A DNA stretch of 64,000 nt, taken from positions 4,757,501 to 4,821,500 of the forward strand of contig JAHQIY010000005.1 of the NCBI GenBank assembly GCA_019054805.1, given 5' to 3'. The notes below the pieces were generated by a model that ran no database searches, was not told the DNA's origin, and saw nothing but the letters and a program-made list of their open reading frames with translations. The stretch comes from Brachionus manjavacas (Eukaryota > Rotifera > Eurotatoria > Ploima > Brachionidae). Shown one piece after another: positions 1 through 11,627 of the stretch (within the stretch, counting starts at the first letter, position 1; each line of letters begins with the position of its first letter). The position numbers and the translations under genes were made by a program.

Positions 1-691
1 CATGGTTGGTATTCTTGCTGGCATAGATTTGGCTCACCAATTTATTCGCTATTAGCTGCGTGACTACATCGTTCCATGTTATTGTATTATTTGAAATATG
101 AAGCTTTAAATTATTAGGCTGATTCAATGGTGTTCGTTGTGAACCTTCAATATCAGTTGGTAGGTTGGCATTTCCTGATGGAACACTAGTAGTTTCAAAA
201 GTTGCTGCTGTTTTTTTGTCTTGTAGTCGTTGAACTTGGTTGGATGATATGTGAAACATCATAAGACTGCTTATAAACAACAGTAAACTCATAATAAATA
301 GTTTATTATTATTATTTTTATTATTGTTATTTTGGTTCGGAGGGCTGGTACCAGTTTGTTTTGGTTCATCGAAATCGGGAATTTTGTCAAAACCCCGTCG
401 ATTTTTTTGGCTAATGCTCTTGAAAAGATTTAGCTCATTGATTAAGCTTCGAAAGATGAGTCTGTCTTTGTTGGTAAATGAAAAATTGCCAATAAAGCTA
501 AGTATTTTTTGTGATATTACTGGCAAAAATTCTGAATTTATTGAAAAAATTAAATTTTTAAGCTCTTTAAATTTGAAAACATTTCTTTGATTTTGGAAAC
601 ATGCTGGTTTGGTCAAATATAATTTTGTATAGTTCCGTTTGATATAAAAAATCGGACGCGATTGATTTTTAATCAGATTCAAGCATTGCAT
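1..691 (-). CDS. m-AAA protease subunit (AFG3L2/paraplegin type), N-terminal part, runs off the window
   Basis: Reading minus from an ATG at 691, the frame stays open for 230 codons to the window edge, and a TGA lies just upstream of the ATG. The product starts with a basic, Asp/Glu-poor mitochondrial-type leader. Then come a GFDKIPDF segment (residues 100-107), an Asn-rich stretch, a membrane helix at about 131-148 and ITWNDVVTQLIANK at 204-217. This order (leader, GF.K motif, first membrane helix, 'TW.DFV..L..G' start of the intermembrane-space domain) is that of the inner-mitochondrial-membrane AAA metalloprotease subunits AFG3L2 and paraplegin (SPG7). Those proteins form ring complexes that degrade or process inner-membrane proteins. 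The AAA and peptidase domains would lie outside the window. TWNDVV looks slightly closer to paraplegin, but I cannot separate the two subunits. The family call rests on motif order recalled from family knowledge. Confidence 0.7.
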   Translation of the reverse strand, partial: MQCLNLIKNQSRPIFYIKRNYTKLYLTKPACFQNQRNVFKFKELKNLIFSINSEFLPVISQKILSFIGNFSFTNKDRLIFRSLINELNLFKSISQKNRRGFDKIPDFDEPKQTGTSPPNQNNNNKNNNNKLFIMSLLLFISSLMMFHISSNQVQRLQDKKTAATFETTSVPSGNANLPTDIEGSQRTPLNQPNNLKLHISNNTITWNDVVTQLIANKLVSQIYASKNTNH

Positions 692-2347
692 CTTAAACTT
701 TTTAATATTGTTCTTTCAAATAAAAAAATTGAAATATTAACAAAAGTATTTTTTATGTAATATTGAATAATTTATATTATATAACTAAATAAGGGCTATG
801 AAATGCAAAATTATTTGCACATTTTTCTTATTCAATTTAGAATTAAAATAACTTTGAATTAATTCTTCAATTGTTACATATACTTAATTATTAGAAAAAA
901 AATCAAATTGATTTAGTTCTGTAACATAAATCCCTTGTAGATCCTTTAAAAAAATCTTTGGTATAGATAATTTTAAACAAAAGAACTCTGGTGATCAGTA
1001 AATAAAACTATGCCTTTTAAATGTTATAAAAATTTGAGAATAAAGAAAAATTTGATTAATTTTATTTAATTAGTTTTTAAACAAATAATCTTTTAATCAC
1101 TTACCTTAGAAAATCATTCAAGCAAATATCCTTTAATATTAAAAAATAAGAATAAATAAATTCATAAGATGTCATTCAAATTTTTTAAAACAGCCTGAAT
1201 TAAAAATTTTAAAATGATACTCTTTAATGAAATAATTTAAAAAAGTTTTTTTTTTATTCTCAACTCTTTATAATATTATTATTTATATATATATATATAT
1301 ATAATATTTTTTATATTTAAAAATCCGCATAAATATATATAAAAAACAAAAATGCTGTAAAAAAAATTTTTTTTAAATTAAAAATTACGAAATTAATAAA
1401 AAGTACAATTAATACATATTGATTTTTAATGTATTCGAAAATATTATTATTCATTTCATTATTAAAAATTATCTTAATTTTATTTTCTTCAAATCTCATA
1501 ACATTTAAAGAAAAAAATATTTATTACCATTTTCTAGTAATTTTTTCCTCATTTATTTATATATTTACATTTTTATATTCTTTTTCCAAAAAAAATATAA
1601 ACTTACTTGGCTGCGGTTCGTTCGCTTAAGGTCTTTTCTTATATTTTTCTATTTTACTTCTTTTTATTTACTGAAATTTTTTTATAAACTGAAAAAATTT
1701 TCATTAATTGCTACTGAAACTTAGCTTTAAATCTTATAATCAAAACATGAGAGACTAATATTAGCCCTTTAGCCATTCTCGATAACCACAGATTTATTTC
1801 CTCAATAATTTAAAATAAATAAATTACAAACTTATATCTGTAACGAACTGAAGCTCCTTTAGATTACAAAAAATCAAAGATGAAAAAGAAAATTAATCAA
1901 AATAATTATATTAAAGTAAGGTTTTATTAAATAAATATCAGTTAAACTACAAAAGAGGAATTTTTATAAATAAATAATAATAGTTAAATAAATTATATGC
2001 AAATTAAATCAGATACTTTTTTAAAATACGGAATGATAATCAAATAAATAATTTTTAGGAATTAAGATAAGACAATCTTTTTAATTTAAAAATATTAAAT
2101 TATATTATAATATTATATATATATATTATGATATGGTTTTATCATTTAAGATTAGTTAGAAGAAAAGCAAAAATAGAAATTAAACAATTTAATAAATTAC
2201 TTATTGATAAATAAAAGCTTTTACGCATAAGAAATTTCTTCAATTAATGGTTCACTATTGGTTTGGCAATGTATCACTTAATAATCAAATTCTTTTTTTT
2301 AGGCGGTTTGATCCGAGTCAATCAACATTTTAGAATTTTTACAAAAA
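692..2347. other. AT-rich intergenic stretch with a TA microsatellite
   Basis: No convincing coding sequence. A (TA)n run lies at about 1284-1303 and a shorter one near 2118-2130. Open frames around 1317-1629 are Phe/Ile/Asn/Lys-rich and overlap on both strands, as expected from AT-rich non-coding DNA. The left part is the putative promoter side of the m-AAA protease gene; the right part is the 3' flank of the truncated HSP70. Confidence 0.6.
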
Positions 2348-2350
2348 GAT

Positions 2351-3958
2351 TCAAGAGAATTCTTTTACTTGGTCTTCTTTTTTAAACCTTTCCGCTTCGT
2401 TCACCATTTTTTCAATTTCCTCTTTACTCAATCGACCTTTATCATTTTTGATAGTAATTTGATTTCTTTTGCCATTTGACTGGTCAGTTGCACTTACATT
2501 CAAAATTCCATTTGCATCTATATCAAAAGTAACCTCGATTTGAGGAACACCACGCGGAGCTGGCGGAATGCCGGACAGCTCAAATTTTCCTAATAAATTA
2601 TTATCTTTGGTCATTGCTCTTTCTCCTTCAAATATTTGAATCAAAACACCAGTTTGATTATCGGCATAAGTGGTAAAATTTTGAGTCTGTTTTGTGGGTA
2701 TAGTAGTGTTCCTTTTGATTAAAGAAGTCATTACTCCGCCGGCAGTTTCAATACCTAATGATAAAGGAGCTACATCAAGCAGTAAAATGTCTTGAACAGC
2801 CTCAGACTGATCACCGGACAAAATAGCAGCTTGAATAGCGGCACCATAAGCTACGGCTTCATCAGGATTTATTGATTTGTTCAATTCTTTTCCATTGAAA
2901 AAGTCTTGTAATAGTTTTTGGACTTTGGGAATTCGAGTAGATCCACCGACTAAAACAATATCATCTATTTTTGATTTGTCTAGTTTGGCGTCTCTTAAGG
3001 CTTTCTCAACCGGGTCCAATGTACCACGGAACAAATCAGAGCACAATTCTTCAAAACGCGCCCTTGTTATGCTTGTGTAAAAATCAATTCCTTCATGTAA
3101 AGAATCTATTTCTATGTTGGCTTGAGCCGACGAGGATAAGGTTCGCTTGGCTCTTTCACAAGCTGTTCTAAGTCTTCGCACAGCTCTCTTATTTTTACTT
3201 GGGTCTTTTTTATGTTTGCGTTTAAATTCTTCAATAAAATGATTGACCATTCTGTTATCAAAGTCCTCTCCACCAAGATGAGTATCACCAGCTGTCGATT
3301 TTACTTCAAAAATTCCTTTTTCGATGTTTAAAATGCTAACATCAAAAGTGCCACCACCAAGATCGAAAATGAGTACATTTCTTTCTTTTTGAACTTTTTT
3401 GTCCAAACCGTAGGCAATTGCTGCAGCAGTAGGTTCATTAATAATTCTGAGCACATTCAAACCGGCGATTTTACCAGCATCTTTGGTTGCTTCACGCTGG
3501 GAGTTATTAAAATAAGCTGGAACAGTTATAACTGCATCAGTTACTTTTTGTCTCAAATAGGCTTCAGCTGTTTCTTTCATTTTCAATAGAACCATCGAAG
3601 ATAGTTCCTCCGGGTTAAATGTTTTAGTTTCAGATTTAAATTCAACTTGAATTTTGGGCTTAGAAGCATCATTAATGACTTTAAATGGCCAGTGTTTCAT
3701 GTCAGCTTGGACTGAAGGGTCGTCGAATTTTCGTCCAATTAACCTTTTGGCATCAAAAACCGTGTTATTCGGATTCATGGCCACTTGATTTTTGGCTGCA
3801 TCTCCGATCAGGCGTTCGGTGTCTGTGAATGCAACGTATGATGGAGTTGTTCGATTACCTTGATCATTAGCGATTATTTCTATTTTACCATGTTGGAACA
3901 CACCAACACAAGAATAGGTTGTTCCCAGATCAATTCCAATAGCTGGTGTTTTTGGCAT
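2351..3958 (-). CDS. HSP70, truncated paralog (535 aa, no lid domain or EEVD)
   Basis: A near-identical copy of the full HSP70 at 18873-20795. It keeps the nucleotide-binding domain ([11 protein letters not shown] near residue 6, [11 protein letters not shown] near 200, VGGSTRIPK near 338) and the beta-sandwich substrate domain. After KKEDQVK a net 20-bp deletion near 2365-2373 shifts the frame, so the protein ends in EFS and a stop at residue 535. The alpha-helical lid and the C-terminal EEVD co-chaperone motif are missing. Homology to the other copy continues only 17 bp past the break (to 2348). No other stop or frameshift is present. At some differences this copy carries the more usual residues (GGSTR, LLQDFF, IDANG) and at others the odd one (AYLRQKV instead of AYLGQKV). 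It could be a young pseudogene or a lidless chaperone. The proximal promoter is duplicated with it. Confidence 0.85.
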   Translation of the reverse strand: MPKTPAIGIDLGTTYSCVGVFQHGKIEIIANDQGNRTTPSYVAFTDTERLIGDAAKNQVAMNPNNTVFDAKRLIGRKFDDPSVQADMKHWPFKVINDASKPKIQVEFKSETKTFNPEELSSMVLLKMKETAEAYLRQKVTDAVITVPAYFNNSQREATKDAGKIAGLNVLRIINEPTAAAIAYGLDKKVQKERNVLIFDLGGGTFDVSILNIEKGIFEVKSTAGDTHLGGEDFDNRMVNHFIEEFKRKHKKDPSKNKRAVRRLRTACERAKRTLSSSAQANIEIDSLHEGIDFYTSITRARFEELCSDLFRGTLDPVEKALRDAKLDKSKIDDIVLVGGSTRIPKVQKLLQDFFNGKELNKSINPDEAVAYGAAIQAAILSGDQSEAVQDILLLDVAPLSLGIETAGGVMTSLIKRNTTIPTKQTQNFTTYADNQTGVLIQIFEGERAMTKDNNLLGKFELSGIPPAPRGVPQIEVTFDIDANGILNVSATDQSNGKRNQITIKNDKGRLSKEEIEKMVNEAERFKKEDQVKEFS

Positions 3959-4027
3959 TTTGTTTGGATTACTTTCGTTTTTTAATTGATAATTATTGAA
4001 ATTAAATTTTTGAGAATTATGACCAAA

Positions 4028-4099
4028 TTTATATCATTTAAGAATAGAACAGATTATTCAAGAATTAAATAGAAATTTCTACATTATTACTGAAAATTC
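4028..4099 (-). promoter_or_regulatory. HSP70 truncated-copy promoter: TATA box and heat-shock element half-sites
   Basis: On the minus strand a TATAAA lies at 4028-4033, about 70 bp upstream of the ATG. Upstream of it are TTCaaGAA (4057-4064), GAAatTTC (4072-4079) and GAAaaTTC (4092-4099). All six half-sites sit on one 5-bp grid (57, 62, 72, 77, 92, 97), which is the spacing HSF trimers read. The duplication ends at 4100, directly after the last site. Confidence 0.65.
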
Positions 4100-4100
4100 T

Positions 4101-4769
4101 TAATCGTAAATCTGAAATTAATTTATTTTATTTTATTTTTTTTAAATTTCAATCCAAGTATTCGAATTTTTTTTAAATTCAAAAATTTAATTATTGAATA
4201 TTTTTTCTCAATTTAGAATTTTTTTAATTCGGTTTTTTATTCTCAAATAGAAAACTGAAAGGTTTGATCATCAATTAATTTTTGAGAGATTCATCAACAA
4301 AACAGATTATTTTGAAATAGATGAGAAGACGTTTCAAATTAAATTGATAAAGCCGAAAGCTTTGAAAATTTTTAAGAGAAACTTAAAAGAACAAACCCTC
4401 TATTCGTCAAATGAGGTAATTTTCAGATTTTTTGTTAAAAAAAGTAAAAATAATTAATTGATTTTCGTTTGTATATTGGTTTGTTTTGTTTTCAAATTCA
4501 TGAATAATGTATTTTTCTATATCCAATCAAATAAAAGTTTCATTTTTTAAAAATGTCCTCTTTTCAATAAATTTCCTTCTTTTCAATACAGAAAAAACAA
4601 TTATTAACTCAAAAGATGTAATAGATCGAATTAATTATCTCAAATATTTGTTATTTAATTAAAAGGAAGATTATTCAAACATGTTAACGGGAATACCAAG
4701 TCAAACAGATCAGAGCATATGCTTAGCTATTTCTAAAGGTTAAAATCTCTTGTTCAAGTTTTAAGTGTC
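4101..4769. other. AT-rich spacer
   Basis: No gene seen. At 4691-4716 it holds a 26-base stretch (AATACCAAGTC...) that recurs, with one mismatch, inverted at about 38413-38438, so the right part may belong to the hAT-like remnant that follows. Confidence 0.5.
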
Positions 4770-5173
4770 TTTAGTCAAAAAGAAAGAGCCAATGTACAAG
4801 CTGTCAAACAAATATTCAAACAAATATTCAAACTAATTGTCAAACCAATCAACAAAATAATAATCTATTTAATCAAAACCTTAGACAACGATATGCTGAT
4901 GGTGTTGACGTTATACCTAAACTTACAAGATCGCAGTTAAAGTCTGTTGACGATAATGATTGTGACGATGCTGAATTATTGAACAAAAAATACAACACTG
5001 AAATTGAAAGACTTAAAATTTTGTTAAGAGAAGTTAAAATCAATTCAGATAGCGAATTTTGGAACAAATATGGAAAATAATTATAAAATGTATTTGGCTT
5101 GACCCTTAGACTTTTGTCCATTCCATCAACAAGTGCATTTGTGGAACGTTCCTTTATTTTGACAAGAATTTAA
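4770..5173 (+). pseudogene. hAT-type transposase C-terminal remnant
   Basis: The plus strand encodes a decayed protein. A Gln/Asn-rich stretch is followed by RSQLKSVDDNDCDDAELLNKKY, then EFWNKYGK, two stops, and LLSIPSTSAFVERSF at about 5115-5160. In hAT transposases (hobo/Ac/Tam3) the C-terminal dimerisation region has a FW...Y segment followed by 'LSIPATSA.SER.FS'. Order and spacing agree. Two in-frame stops between the parts (about 5078-5086) and the loss of the DDE core show it is dead. I found no terminal repeats. Confidence 0.65.
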
Positions 5174-5174
5174 T

Positions 5175-5940
5175 TCATTAAAATAATATCTTTTTTTCAA
5201 TAAATAAAAAAAATTTAAACGAAAGTCAAAAAAATGCATCATGATATCTGTTTATTAAAAACCAATTAGATTTCTTATACAATTTTTTATTCGTTTTAAA
5301 GCATTAAAGGTTCTTTCAGACTGAGCATGTTAAATCAGTAAATTTAATCAAAAACGAAACAATAACAAAATATTTTAAATACAAAACCAACCATTGGGCC
5401 TTAGAAAAGATTCACTTTTTTTTTAAAACCGTAGTCTGGCTTTATCTTTCATAAGTCAAAATATAAATTCTTAATGAAATATGCCGCAAATCCGATTCCT
5501 GGTTTAATTTTTCCAAATCTAACAATGTCCCATTAATGTTTAAAATATCAAAAAAATTGTAAATAGTACGGTAATTAAAGAATAAAAAGTTTCTATTGGG
5601 CTTTTATTCTCTTATTCAAATCTTATTTTGATAGCTTCCACTAAAATATCAACAGCTTCAATGCTTACTTATTAAAACATATCTCTTGTCTAAATTGAAA
5701 GCTTTTATTCATAGTCTTCTGACCTTTGACGTTTTTGATAAAAAAAATTTTGAGAAAAATTTATATTTTAATTTTAAGAATTTTATTTAGTCAACTTGGG
5801 TGGTCTTATTTGATGGCGACCTTCTTCAATTTTTAAATCAAGTAGCCTAATAAAAAGTAAAGAAAATAGTAAAATCAACCCGTTTTTTTATCTCAAAAAA
5901 ATTTTTCCGTTTTTAAATTAAGAAATTATTAAGGCAATTC
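5175..5940. other. AT-rich spacer
   Basis: No gene or clear repeat seen; short AT-rich open frames only. Confidence 0.5.
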
Positions 5941-5944
5941 AAAT

Positions 5945-6190
5945 TTATTTAATATATAAAAAAATTCTAATTTTACTGATCAAACTTGCTTTTGATAATT
6001 CTCGGTTCATTTTTGATACATGTTGTTTATTAAGACCATTTTTCGACCATAAACTTTTTGCTTCATTCTTGATATCTGAATCTGTTAAACCTTCCATTCG
6101 TTCAGGAATTGCACTTTCAACAAGTTCTTGTTCATCTCGTTTGGCTTGCCTCATTCTTTCTAAATTCTCATTAAATATAAGCGACTCAGT
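5945..6190 (-). pseudogene. Unrecognised coding remnant (about 80 codons)
   Basis: An open minus-strand frame whose start is unclear. It reads ESLIFNENLERMRQAKRDEQ, then a charged helical segment ending in LSKASLISKIRIFLYIK. Composition is protein-like (balanced charged residues, one Trp) and unlike the AT-noise frames around it. A stop lies just upstream of the open part (near 6200). It could be an exon fragment or part of a mobile element. No family recognised. Confidence 0.3.
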
Positions 6191-7499
6191 TAAATATCAG
6201 CATTGTGAAGTTTTGTTCAAAAAGTCAAGTTCAAAATCTTAAATTCGTATATATTTTGAATGGAATAAAGTCATATAATAAAAATTTAGCACATGATGTA
6301 ACAAAAAATGTTACAGGACTTCCAATTAACCAATTATTGATTTTCTAAAAAAAACTGAATGAATGTCAAGTTTTAAAATAAAAACTAAAATAGAGATTTC
6401 TCTTTTAGCTATTAAAATTCCTTATTTTCCATTAATTGAGCTAATGCGGATGTTGTACTTTTTATTAAATAGTGGATCAATAACAATTTTTATTTTTTTT
6501 TTTAAGTTGGATTAGCCCGGAAAATAGTGGTTGATCTTGAGAAACAAGGTTCGAACCTCGGTCGTTTGAGGGAAGGGGAGTTCAAAATTTTTTTTAAATC
6601 GAAAAACATTTCCAATTATGCAGTAAAATAAAATTGCTTTTAATTTTAAATAAATTTATTTTTAAAAAAACATTTTCAAAAAGAGAAAACATTTAAAGAG
6701 AAAAAAATTTTTTCAAAACAAATTTTTCTTGAAAAAAGCATTAAATTAGATCTTCGAATATGTTAAATTACACCAAATAATCTCATTTTCTAGATTTAGT
6801 TCGAAAATTCAGTTTAATATTCAAAAATCGAGAAAACATTTAGAATTGAACGTAACTTAACTTGAAAAGAAAGATGTTTTGAAAGGGTTATAAAATTTCT
6901 CACAAATCAACTATAAGAAAGAATATGAAGAAAAAAAATAAGGTAATAGTAAAAAATTTCAAAAACCAACTCAAAAGCCTAAAATTCAGCAATGAAACTA
7001 ATTTCCAACCAAACTATCATAATGTTTTTTTTAAATGGTAACCAATAAATGAAGTTTGAGAACTTACTGCCCTAATGGCCATGCAAATCATTATTTGATC
7101 TTTCTCTTGTTCCTTTTTTTAGTTCCAAGTAAAGAAAAACATTATAAAGATCTGATCGGAAAAAGCTCATTCCTAATTTAGGCTTTAAGCTGTTTTGTCA
7201 CTCTCTTACTTTCTCCATTCTTTTCTCTTCAAAATCGTACTCATTGGTTTTCCCTATGTTTTACCATTCCCTTCAATTAAAAGTTCTAAGAATTAGACCA
7301 TTGAACTTCTAGTTTTAAAGTAAGGATCAATCCAAGTGAGTTTTTTTCAAGAAAAAATTTTTCTCTATTTCCTTAAATTAAAATAAAATATTTGAACAAT
7401 ACCTTGAAAAAATTTAAAGATTAAAAAAATGAATGCAATATTTGAAAATATTTATCTCTTTTTTAAGTATCTTTGATCAAAAAATTTTACACAAAATTC
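6191..7499. other. AT-rich spacer with a lone Pol III B-box-like motif
   Basis: No gene seen. GGTTCGAACC near 6549-6558 matches a Pol III B-box, but no tRNA fold or A-box can be drawn around it. The short GC-richer block 6508-6580 could be a worn tRNA-derived repeat. Confidence 0.4.
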
Positions 7500-8400
7500 T
7501 GCACTCTATGTAATATAATTTGGCACTCCATTATCACTTAAATAATAAAGTCCTTTCCGAGGACCTTCATAAATAAAATTCCCTCAATATTTTCCTTTGC
7601 TTTGGTATATACCAACGATTTTGTCCGTATTTTCATAAGATTTCTGAAAAATCTTAATTTGAACTTTATTCTGAAAATTTTTTATTTTTATAATTACTTT
7701 TGGCTTATCCCATACCATTTCTTTATCAGAATCATCACTCGAATCACTTGTTAATGTTGGATTAAGTGGACAAGATTTAAGGCTAAAAAAATTATCATTA
7801 AATGTATTTTAATTATTTTGTTTACAAAATACCAGTTATGTGTTATTTATTTCGGATTTTTATTTTTTAAACCACGGCATCTCTTAAAATTCGGACACTC
7901 TAGAGGAAATTCGCCAACAAACATAAATTCAGAAGGCTTCTTACTCTCATTATCCATATTCTCATTTTTTTTTTAAGGAGATTATTTACGAATTCTTCAG
8001 ACTGATCAAGCTTTAATTTCAATTTTTGGTTCGAAATTTTGAGTTCTTTAAGCTCAATCTTTTTAGTTAAAAACTTAATTTTTCTCTTAAAAAAAAGATA
8101 TTAGAAAATAAATTTTTTAATAAAACTGAAGTCTTTGGTACCTTTTACGGTAAAAACATTGAATATTTTCAGTACAATCTTTGATTACATTACTAACTCC
8201 CTTTTGGAGCCCTTCATTTAGCTTCTCAAGAGACTAATTTTTTTAGTAGCAATCACTTGACTTCCTTTTAAATCATTGAGCGAATCAAATTTTTATTTTA
8301 GAGTCATGATTTCATCTTCATATCTCTTTTTTCGCTCCGATGAATCATCGACTCAAGATTTGATCTTTGATCCAGTTGCTCTAAGTCGGGCACTAAAGAA
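7500..8400 (-). pseudogene. Decayed multi-exon gene, coiled-coil N-terminal half
   Basis: Several protein-like blocks line up on the minus strand, interrupted by stops and frameshifts. From high to low coordinates: ERKKRYEDEIMTLK, then a segment containing EKLNEGLQKGVSNVIKD and CTENIQCFYRKRY, a Lys/Leu coiled coil ending in DQSEEFVNNLLKKK, FVGEFPLECPNFKRCRGLK, and, after a plausible intron (acceptor near 7782), DSSDDSDKEMVWDKPKV...KSYENTDKIVGIYQSKGKY, a stop, then GPRKGLYYLSDNGVPNYIT. The last block resembles the GP-GG-YY-x-S-x-G-N type short basic repeat, weakly. No family assigned. This is a dead gene or the ORF of a mobile element. Confidence 0.4.
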
Positions 8401-9088
8401 GCAAGATATTATTTAATATTAAAAGTAGATATAAGAAACAATTGATAAGCTTACTTTTCTTAAATTTATTATAATAATTCTAATTTAATTCGTCGATTCA
8501 ATGATCAGCCATAAGATAAATGCCCAGTGTGCTTTTTATTCAGTGAGAAACATTAACCCGACCTTGCTATTAGAAATTATTAGAATAAATTTAAAATTTC
8601 TTGTTTTTTGTTTATTTTTTGTGTTTAAATGTTTGTGAAAAATGTCATCTTAAGCAGAAAAAATTGTGTTCTTTTTTATTGATTTATTTCTACAGTTTAA
8701 TTCTGTTTATTAGATTAATTTTCAAAATTTCATTTGACTGGAAGAGAATAACAGATAATTACAATGATAAATTATTTTTTTATTATTGCTTGAAAATAGA
8801 TTTTTTAACTAATAATCGAATTTTTTTAATTTAATTTGATTTAATTGAACAAAAATTTAATTTTTATTAGTTTTTGGTATTTTTCTTATATAGCTTTAAT
8901 TTTTTTTTTAAAAAGTTTAAAAAAACAATTTGATCCCTTAACACAAATAAAAAATGAAATTATTGAGTCGTTTCAGTTGTTAAACCTAAAAAATAATGAA
9001 AAAAGGTCAATAAATTTGAATGTTTAATTTCTTTTAAATTTTAAATCAATATTTTTAAATAAATGTTTGAAATTCGATTAAATAAATT
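8401..9088. other. AT-rich spacer
   Basis: The open frames at 8601-8834 and 8845-9027 (plus) are Phe/Ile/Leu/Asn-rich and look like AT-rich noise. Confidence 0.45.
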
Positions 9089-9090
9089 AT

Positions 9091-9258
9091 TTCCTTTTCA
9101 TTTTTTTGTTTTCGGTCCTCGGTTATCTAGTGTGAAAATATCATTAGCAACTTTGTTTTCATCTTCATTCAAATTTTCTGCTAACAGAAAATCACACTCG
9201 GCATCGTCTTTGCTTGGGTGTATTGGGTGTTCGATACAATCTGGAATCTTTGCACCTT
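9091..9258 (-). pseudogene. Unrecognised coding remnant (about 50 codons)
   Basis: The minus strand reads GAKIPDCIEHPIHPSKDDAE, then CDFLLAENLNEDENKVAND and a short tail ending in RGPKTKK and a stop. Composition is clearly protein-like and more GC-rich than its flanks. It is bounded by a stop on the upstream side, so it is a fragment. It may belong to the same decayed element as 7500-8400 or 9532-10255. No family recognised. Confidence 0.3.
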
Positions 9259-9531
9259 TTTATTTAAAATAATCATTGATCATTGAGGATGCGAAAATAC
9301 GACTTAAACTCTCCCATGACCTTAAAAAAGATTTGAATATTATGTCCTAAAAAAAGCATGTTTTACTCTCCATATTCCTCATCTTTTAAATTCCGCCATG
9401 CAAGCAAAAGTTTCATTTTTTTGTTTCATCATTTATCTGATGATTTAGAATTTGATCAAACTTTAAATTTAAAAAAAGAAAATTGAATTTAAAATAGGGA
9501 ATTTTAAACAATTATCTAAAGTTACATAATA

Positions 9532-10255
9532 TTATATATAAAGAATATCGTATTTGGCCTTATCCTTAAACTCTTCCTCCAAGTGTTTAATTGCTTCAAA
9601 TGTTTCAATAGGAACATATGCTTCAATAGATTTTCCGTCTGTTTGACCTGATTTGCCTTCTGGTTGACTAGATTTTCGGTCTGTTCGACCAGATTTGCCA
9701 TCTGTTTGACCAGATTTTCGGTCTGTTCGACCAGATTTGCCGTCTGGTTGACTTGATTTTCCGTCTGTTTGACCAGATTTGCCGTCTGGTTGACTTGATT
9801 TTCCGTCTGTTTGACCAGATTTGCCGTCTGGTTGGTCAGATTTACCGTCTTGTAACTGCTTTGGTTTTATGTGAGAGCGTCCCAAATAACACATTTGGAA
9901 GCTTTGTAATGGTAATGGTTGAACTTGTTTTGTGTGGTTGACCACTTCTCGCATCTTTTGTCAAATCGGATAAATTGTCATATTGACCAGGTCTCTAGAC
10001 TTTTGCATCAGCTTTTACGGCTAGTGTTCCAGAATTTTGATGTTTGCTTGCGATTGTATCATTTTTTCTCTCTATTAGCTCTTTCTTTTGCTCCTACATA
10101 GTATCAAAATAGTCACAAACAAGATTCTTATAAAAAGTTTCAATTTTTTTTTCATCTTGTTCGATTTCGAATTGTTCAAATATGAAATCAAAAATGACGT
10201 TATCTGCAAAAGCTTCCTCGTCAGGTTTAAAATTTGGAGCAAGTTGTGATTCTTA
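9532..10255 (-). pseudogene. Decayed gene with heptad-coding minisatellite and DUF4806-like tail
   Basis: The minus strand begins with a frame reading NFKPDEEAFADNVIFDF, FEIEQDEKKIETFYKNLV, a TAG, EQKKELIERKNDTIASKHQN, a second TAG, then SDLTKDARSGQPHKTSS and KLPNVLFGTLSHKTKAV. A frame change leads into about ten and a half copies of a 7-residue unit (DGKSGQT/DGKSSQP). It ends in VPIETFEAIKHLEEEFKD and a stop at 9532. The tail resembles the opening of the DUF4806 domain found near transposon-related proteins (weak, from memory). Both stops are TAG where CAG would fit. If the gene is alive it needs introns I cannot place. Confidence 0.4.
9628..9849 (-). repeat. 21-bp coding minisatellite, about 10.5 units in 21/42-bp register
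   Basis: On the minus strand each 21-mer encodes D/E-G/R-K-S-x-Q/R-T/P. SGQT and SSQP units alternate over much of the array, giving a 42-bp higher-order period. Because 21 is a multiple of 3, copy-number change does not shift the frame. Confidence 0.85.
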
Positions 10256-11049
10256 ATACTAGTATTGAAATACATTTAATGTCATTCATTCAAAATAAAT
10301 TTTTGTTCTTACCTTTTGATAAAAATTTATATTCAGCGGTGGAATAAAGCGTATTCTTAATAATTGAATGCAAAACTTTGACTCTTTTTAAAAAGTTTTT
10401 TGATCGATTGTTATTCAAATCGCTTTTTGACTTCTAAATTATTCTATATTAAAAAAAAAAATCAAAAACTTAAATCGATTTATATTCTTTTTAATAGCCG
10501 TTAATAGCCCTGGATAAAAAAGCAAAAAAGCTTTATGTTTTTTAATTGTCTCATGATAATTAGATTAACTATGAAAAATTCTTCTTTATTTTCCTTATTT
10601 GGTTATTCATAAATATGCCTTAGACATTCCATGACATTATTTTGAAATACCTGTTGAGTGTTTTCTATGAATTTATTTGTCTAGGATCTGATATATTTTT
10701 GGCAACTTGAAGTTGATGGTCAATTCAAAATATCATTTCAATTTCTCAGCACATTAAAATAATGAAATTTTGAATTGATCATCAACTTCAAGATGCGATA
10801 TTTTTACCTTTTTTTTCGTTAGTTGCATTGGATATTCCATGGCAAAAAAGCTTTATGTTTTTTAATTTCAAATCGTGATTCATTGTTAGGAAATAAATTT
10901 AATTATACATACCTGAGAGTAATTTGAAGAATTGGATGAATTTGATGATATTGGTTGATAAGCTTCTTTCTCTTTGCTTTCTAGAGAATTGTTATGTTCA
11001 TAAAATTTTTTGAACAAACATAATCCTGTTAGCTTTATTTTTGGAGGAT
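10256..11049. other. Spacer with a 32-bp hairpin and a 26-bp direct repeat
   Basis: Inverted arms lie at 10706-10737 and 10761-10792 (30 of 32 pair, 23-nt loop). A 26-bp direct repeat starting GCAAAAAAGCTTTATG lies at about 10522-10547 and 10842-10867 and brackets the hairpin, as if a small foldback element had inserted or duplicated. No gene seen. Confidence 0.55.
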
Positions 11050-11568
11050 TCAGCTAATAATTTTATTTATTAAATTTTTTTTTACAAATACTATTTTTTT
11101 TACATTTTTTTTGACATTTCTGCACTCAATTAATTCTTTCTCATCTGTTTGATTATATTCTTCTTCTGAATTGTATAAAAGGAATCTTCTTGTTTGTGAA
11201 TCAAAATAAACATCTTGAATCAAATCAACCATTGATTCAACATCAAAAAACTCAAGATCGTTTTCTTAAAATATAATTTTAAATAAAATATGTAGTTTGT
11301 TTTGTTTATAATACCTTTTAAAAATTTAAAAAATCATTTTTCTCGAAATTTTTATGTTCAAATTTAGAATCAGCATTTATTAAAGCTATAAAGCCCTTAA
11401 AATAAAATGCTCTCTCTTGATTTTTACTTCTTCTTTTATTTTGTTTATTATTCATTATTCTCGTTATAAAATCTATATTTTTATTTAAAATATTAATTGA
11501 ATTATTCAACAAAGATTTGGTAAATATTAGAAATTGTTTATTGGTTATTTAAGGCTTTAATTTTATCC
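11050..11568 (-). pseudogene. Two exon-like blocks of an unrecognised gene
   Basis: The first block (about 11568 down to 11318) reads KQFLIFTKSLLNNS, NIDFITRIMNNKQNKRR, ERAFYFKGFIALINADSK and EKNDFLNF. A 50-bp stretch with GTATTA and TTTTAAG ends looks like an intron, and the second block (11264 to 11050) reads NDLEFFDVESMVDLIQDV, DSQTRRFLLYNSEEEYNQ and TDEKELIEC. A TAA sits just before the donor, so the join is broken as sequenced. It is probably upstream exons of the decayed gene at 9532-10255 or of the same kind of element. No family recognised. Confidence 0.35.
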
Positions 11569-11627
11569 CTATTCACTTATGATTTGGCACAGAGCTAACT
11601 AAATTTAGTTGATCATCTTAATAAGAA

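Larger units (their letters stand above)
2348..4100 (-). repeat. Segmental duplication, copy 1 (HSP70 unit)
   Basis: Collinear with 19165-20937 in the same orientation. The coordinate offset is 16837 bp from the 5' flank through most of the gene and 16817 bp beyond the 20-bp deletion. Sequence differences are few. The unit includes about 140 bp of 5' flank, and its edges are sharp on both sides (next to position 2348 and after 4100). Confidence 0.9.

Noticed and set aside
324..590. Plus-strand open frame of 88 codons
   Set aside because: It is the antisense shadow of the m-AAA protease N-terminal frame, which has the recognisable motifs.
6508..6580. Possible tRNA gene (GGTTCGAACC B-box)
   Set aside because: No acceptor stem, D-arm or A-box can be drawn on either strand, and the T-stem pairs badly. 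The motif is itself a palindrome, so it appears on both strands by default.
8601..9027. Two adjacent plus-strand frames (77 and 60 codons)
   Set aside because: Composition is Phe/Ile/Leu/Asn/Lys noise typical of AT-rich non-coding DNA; no motif or start context.
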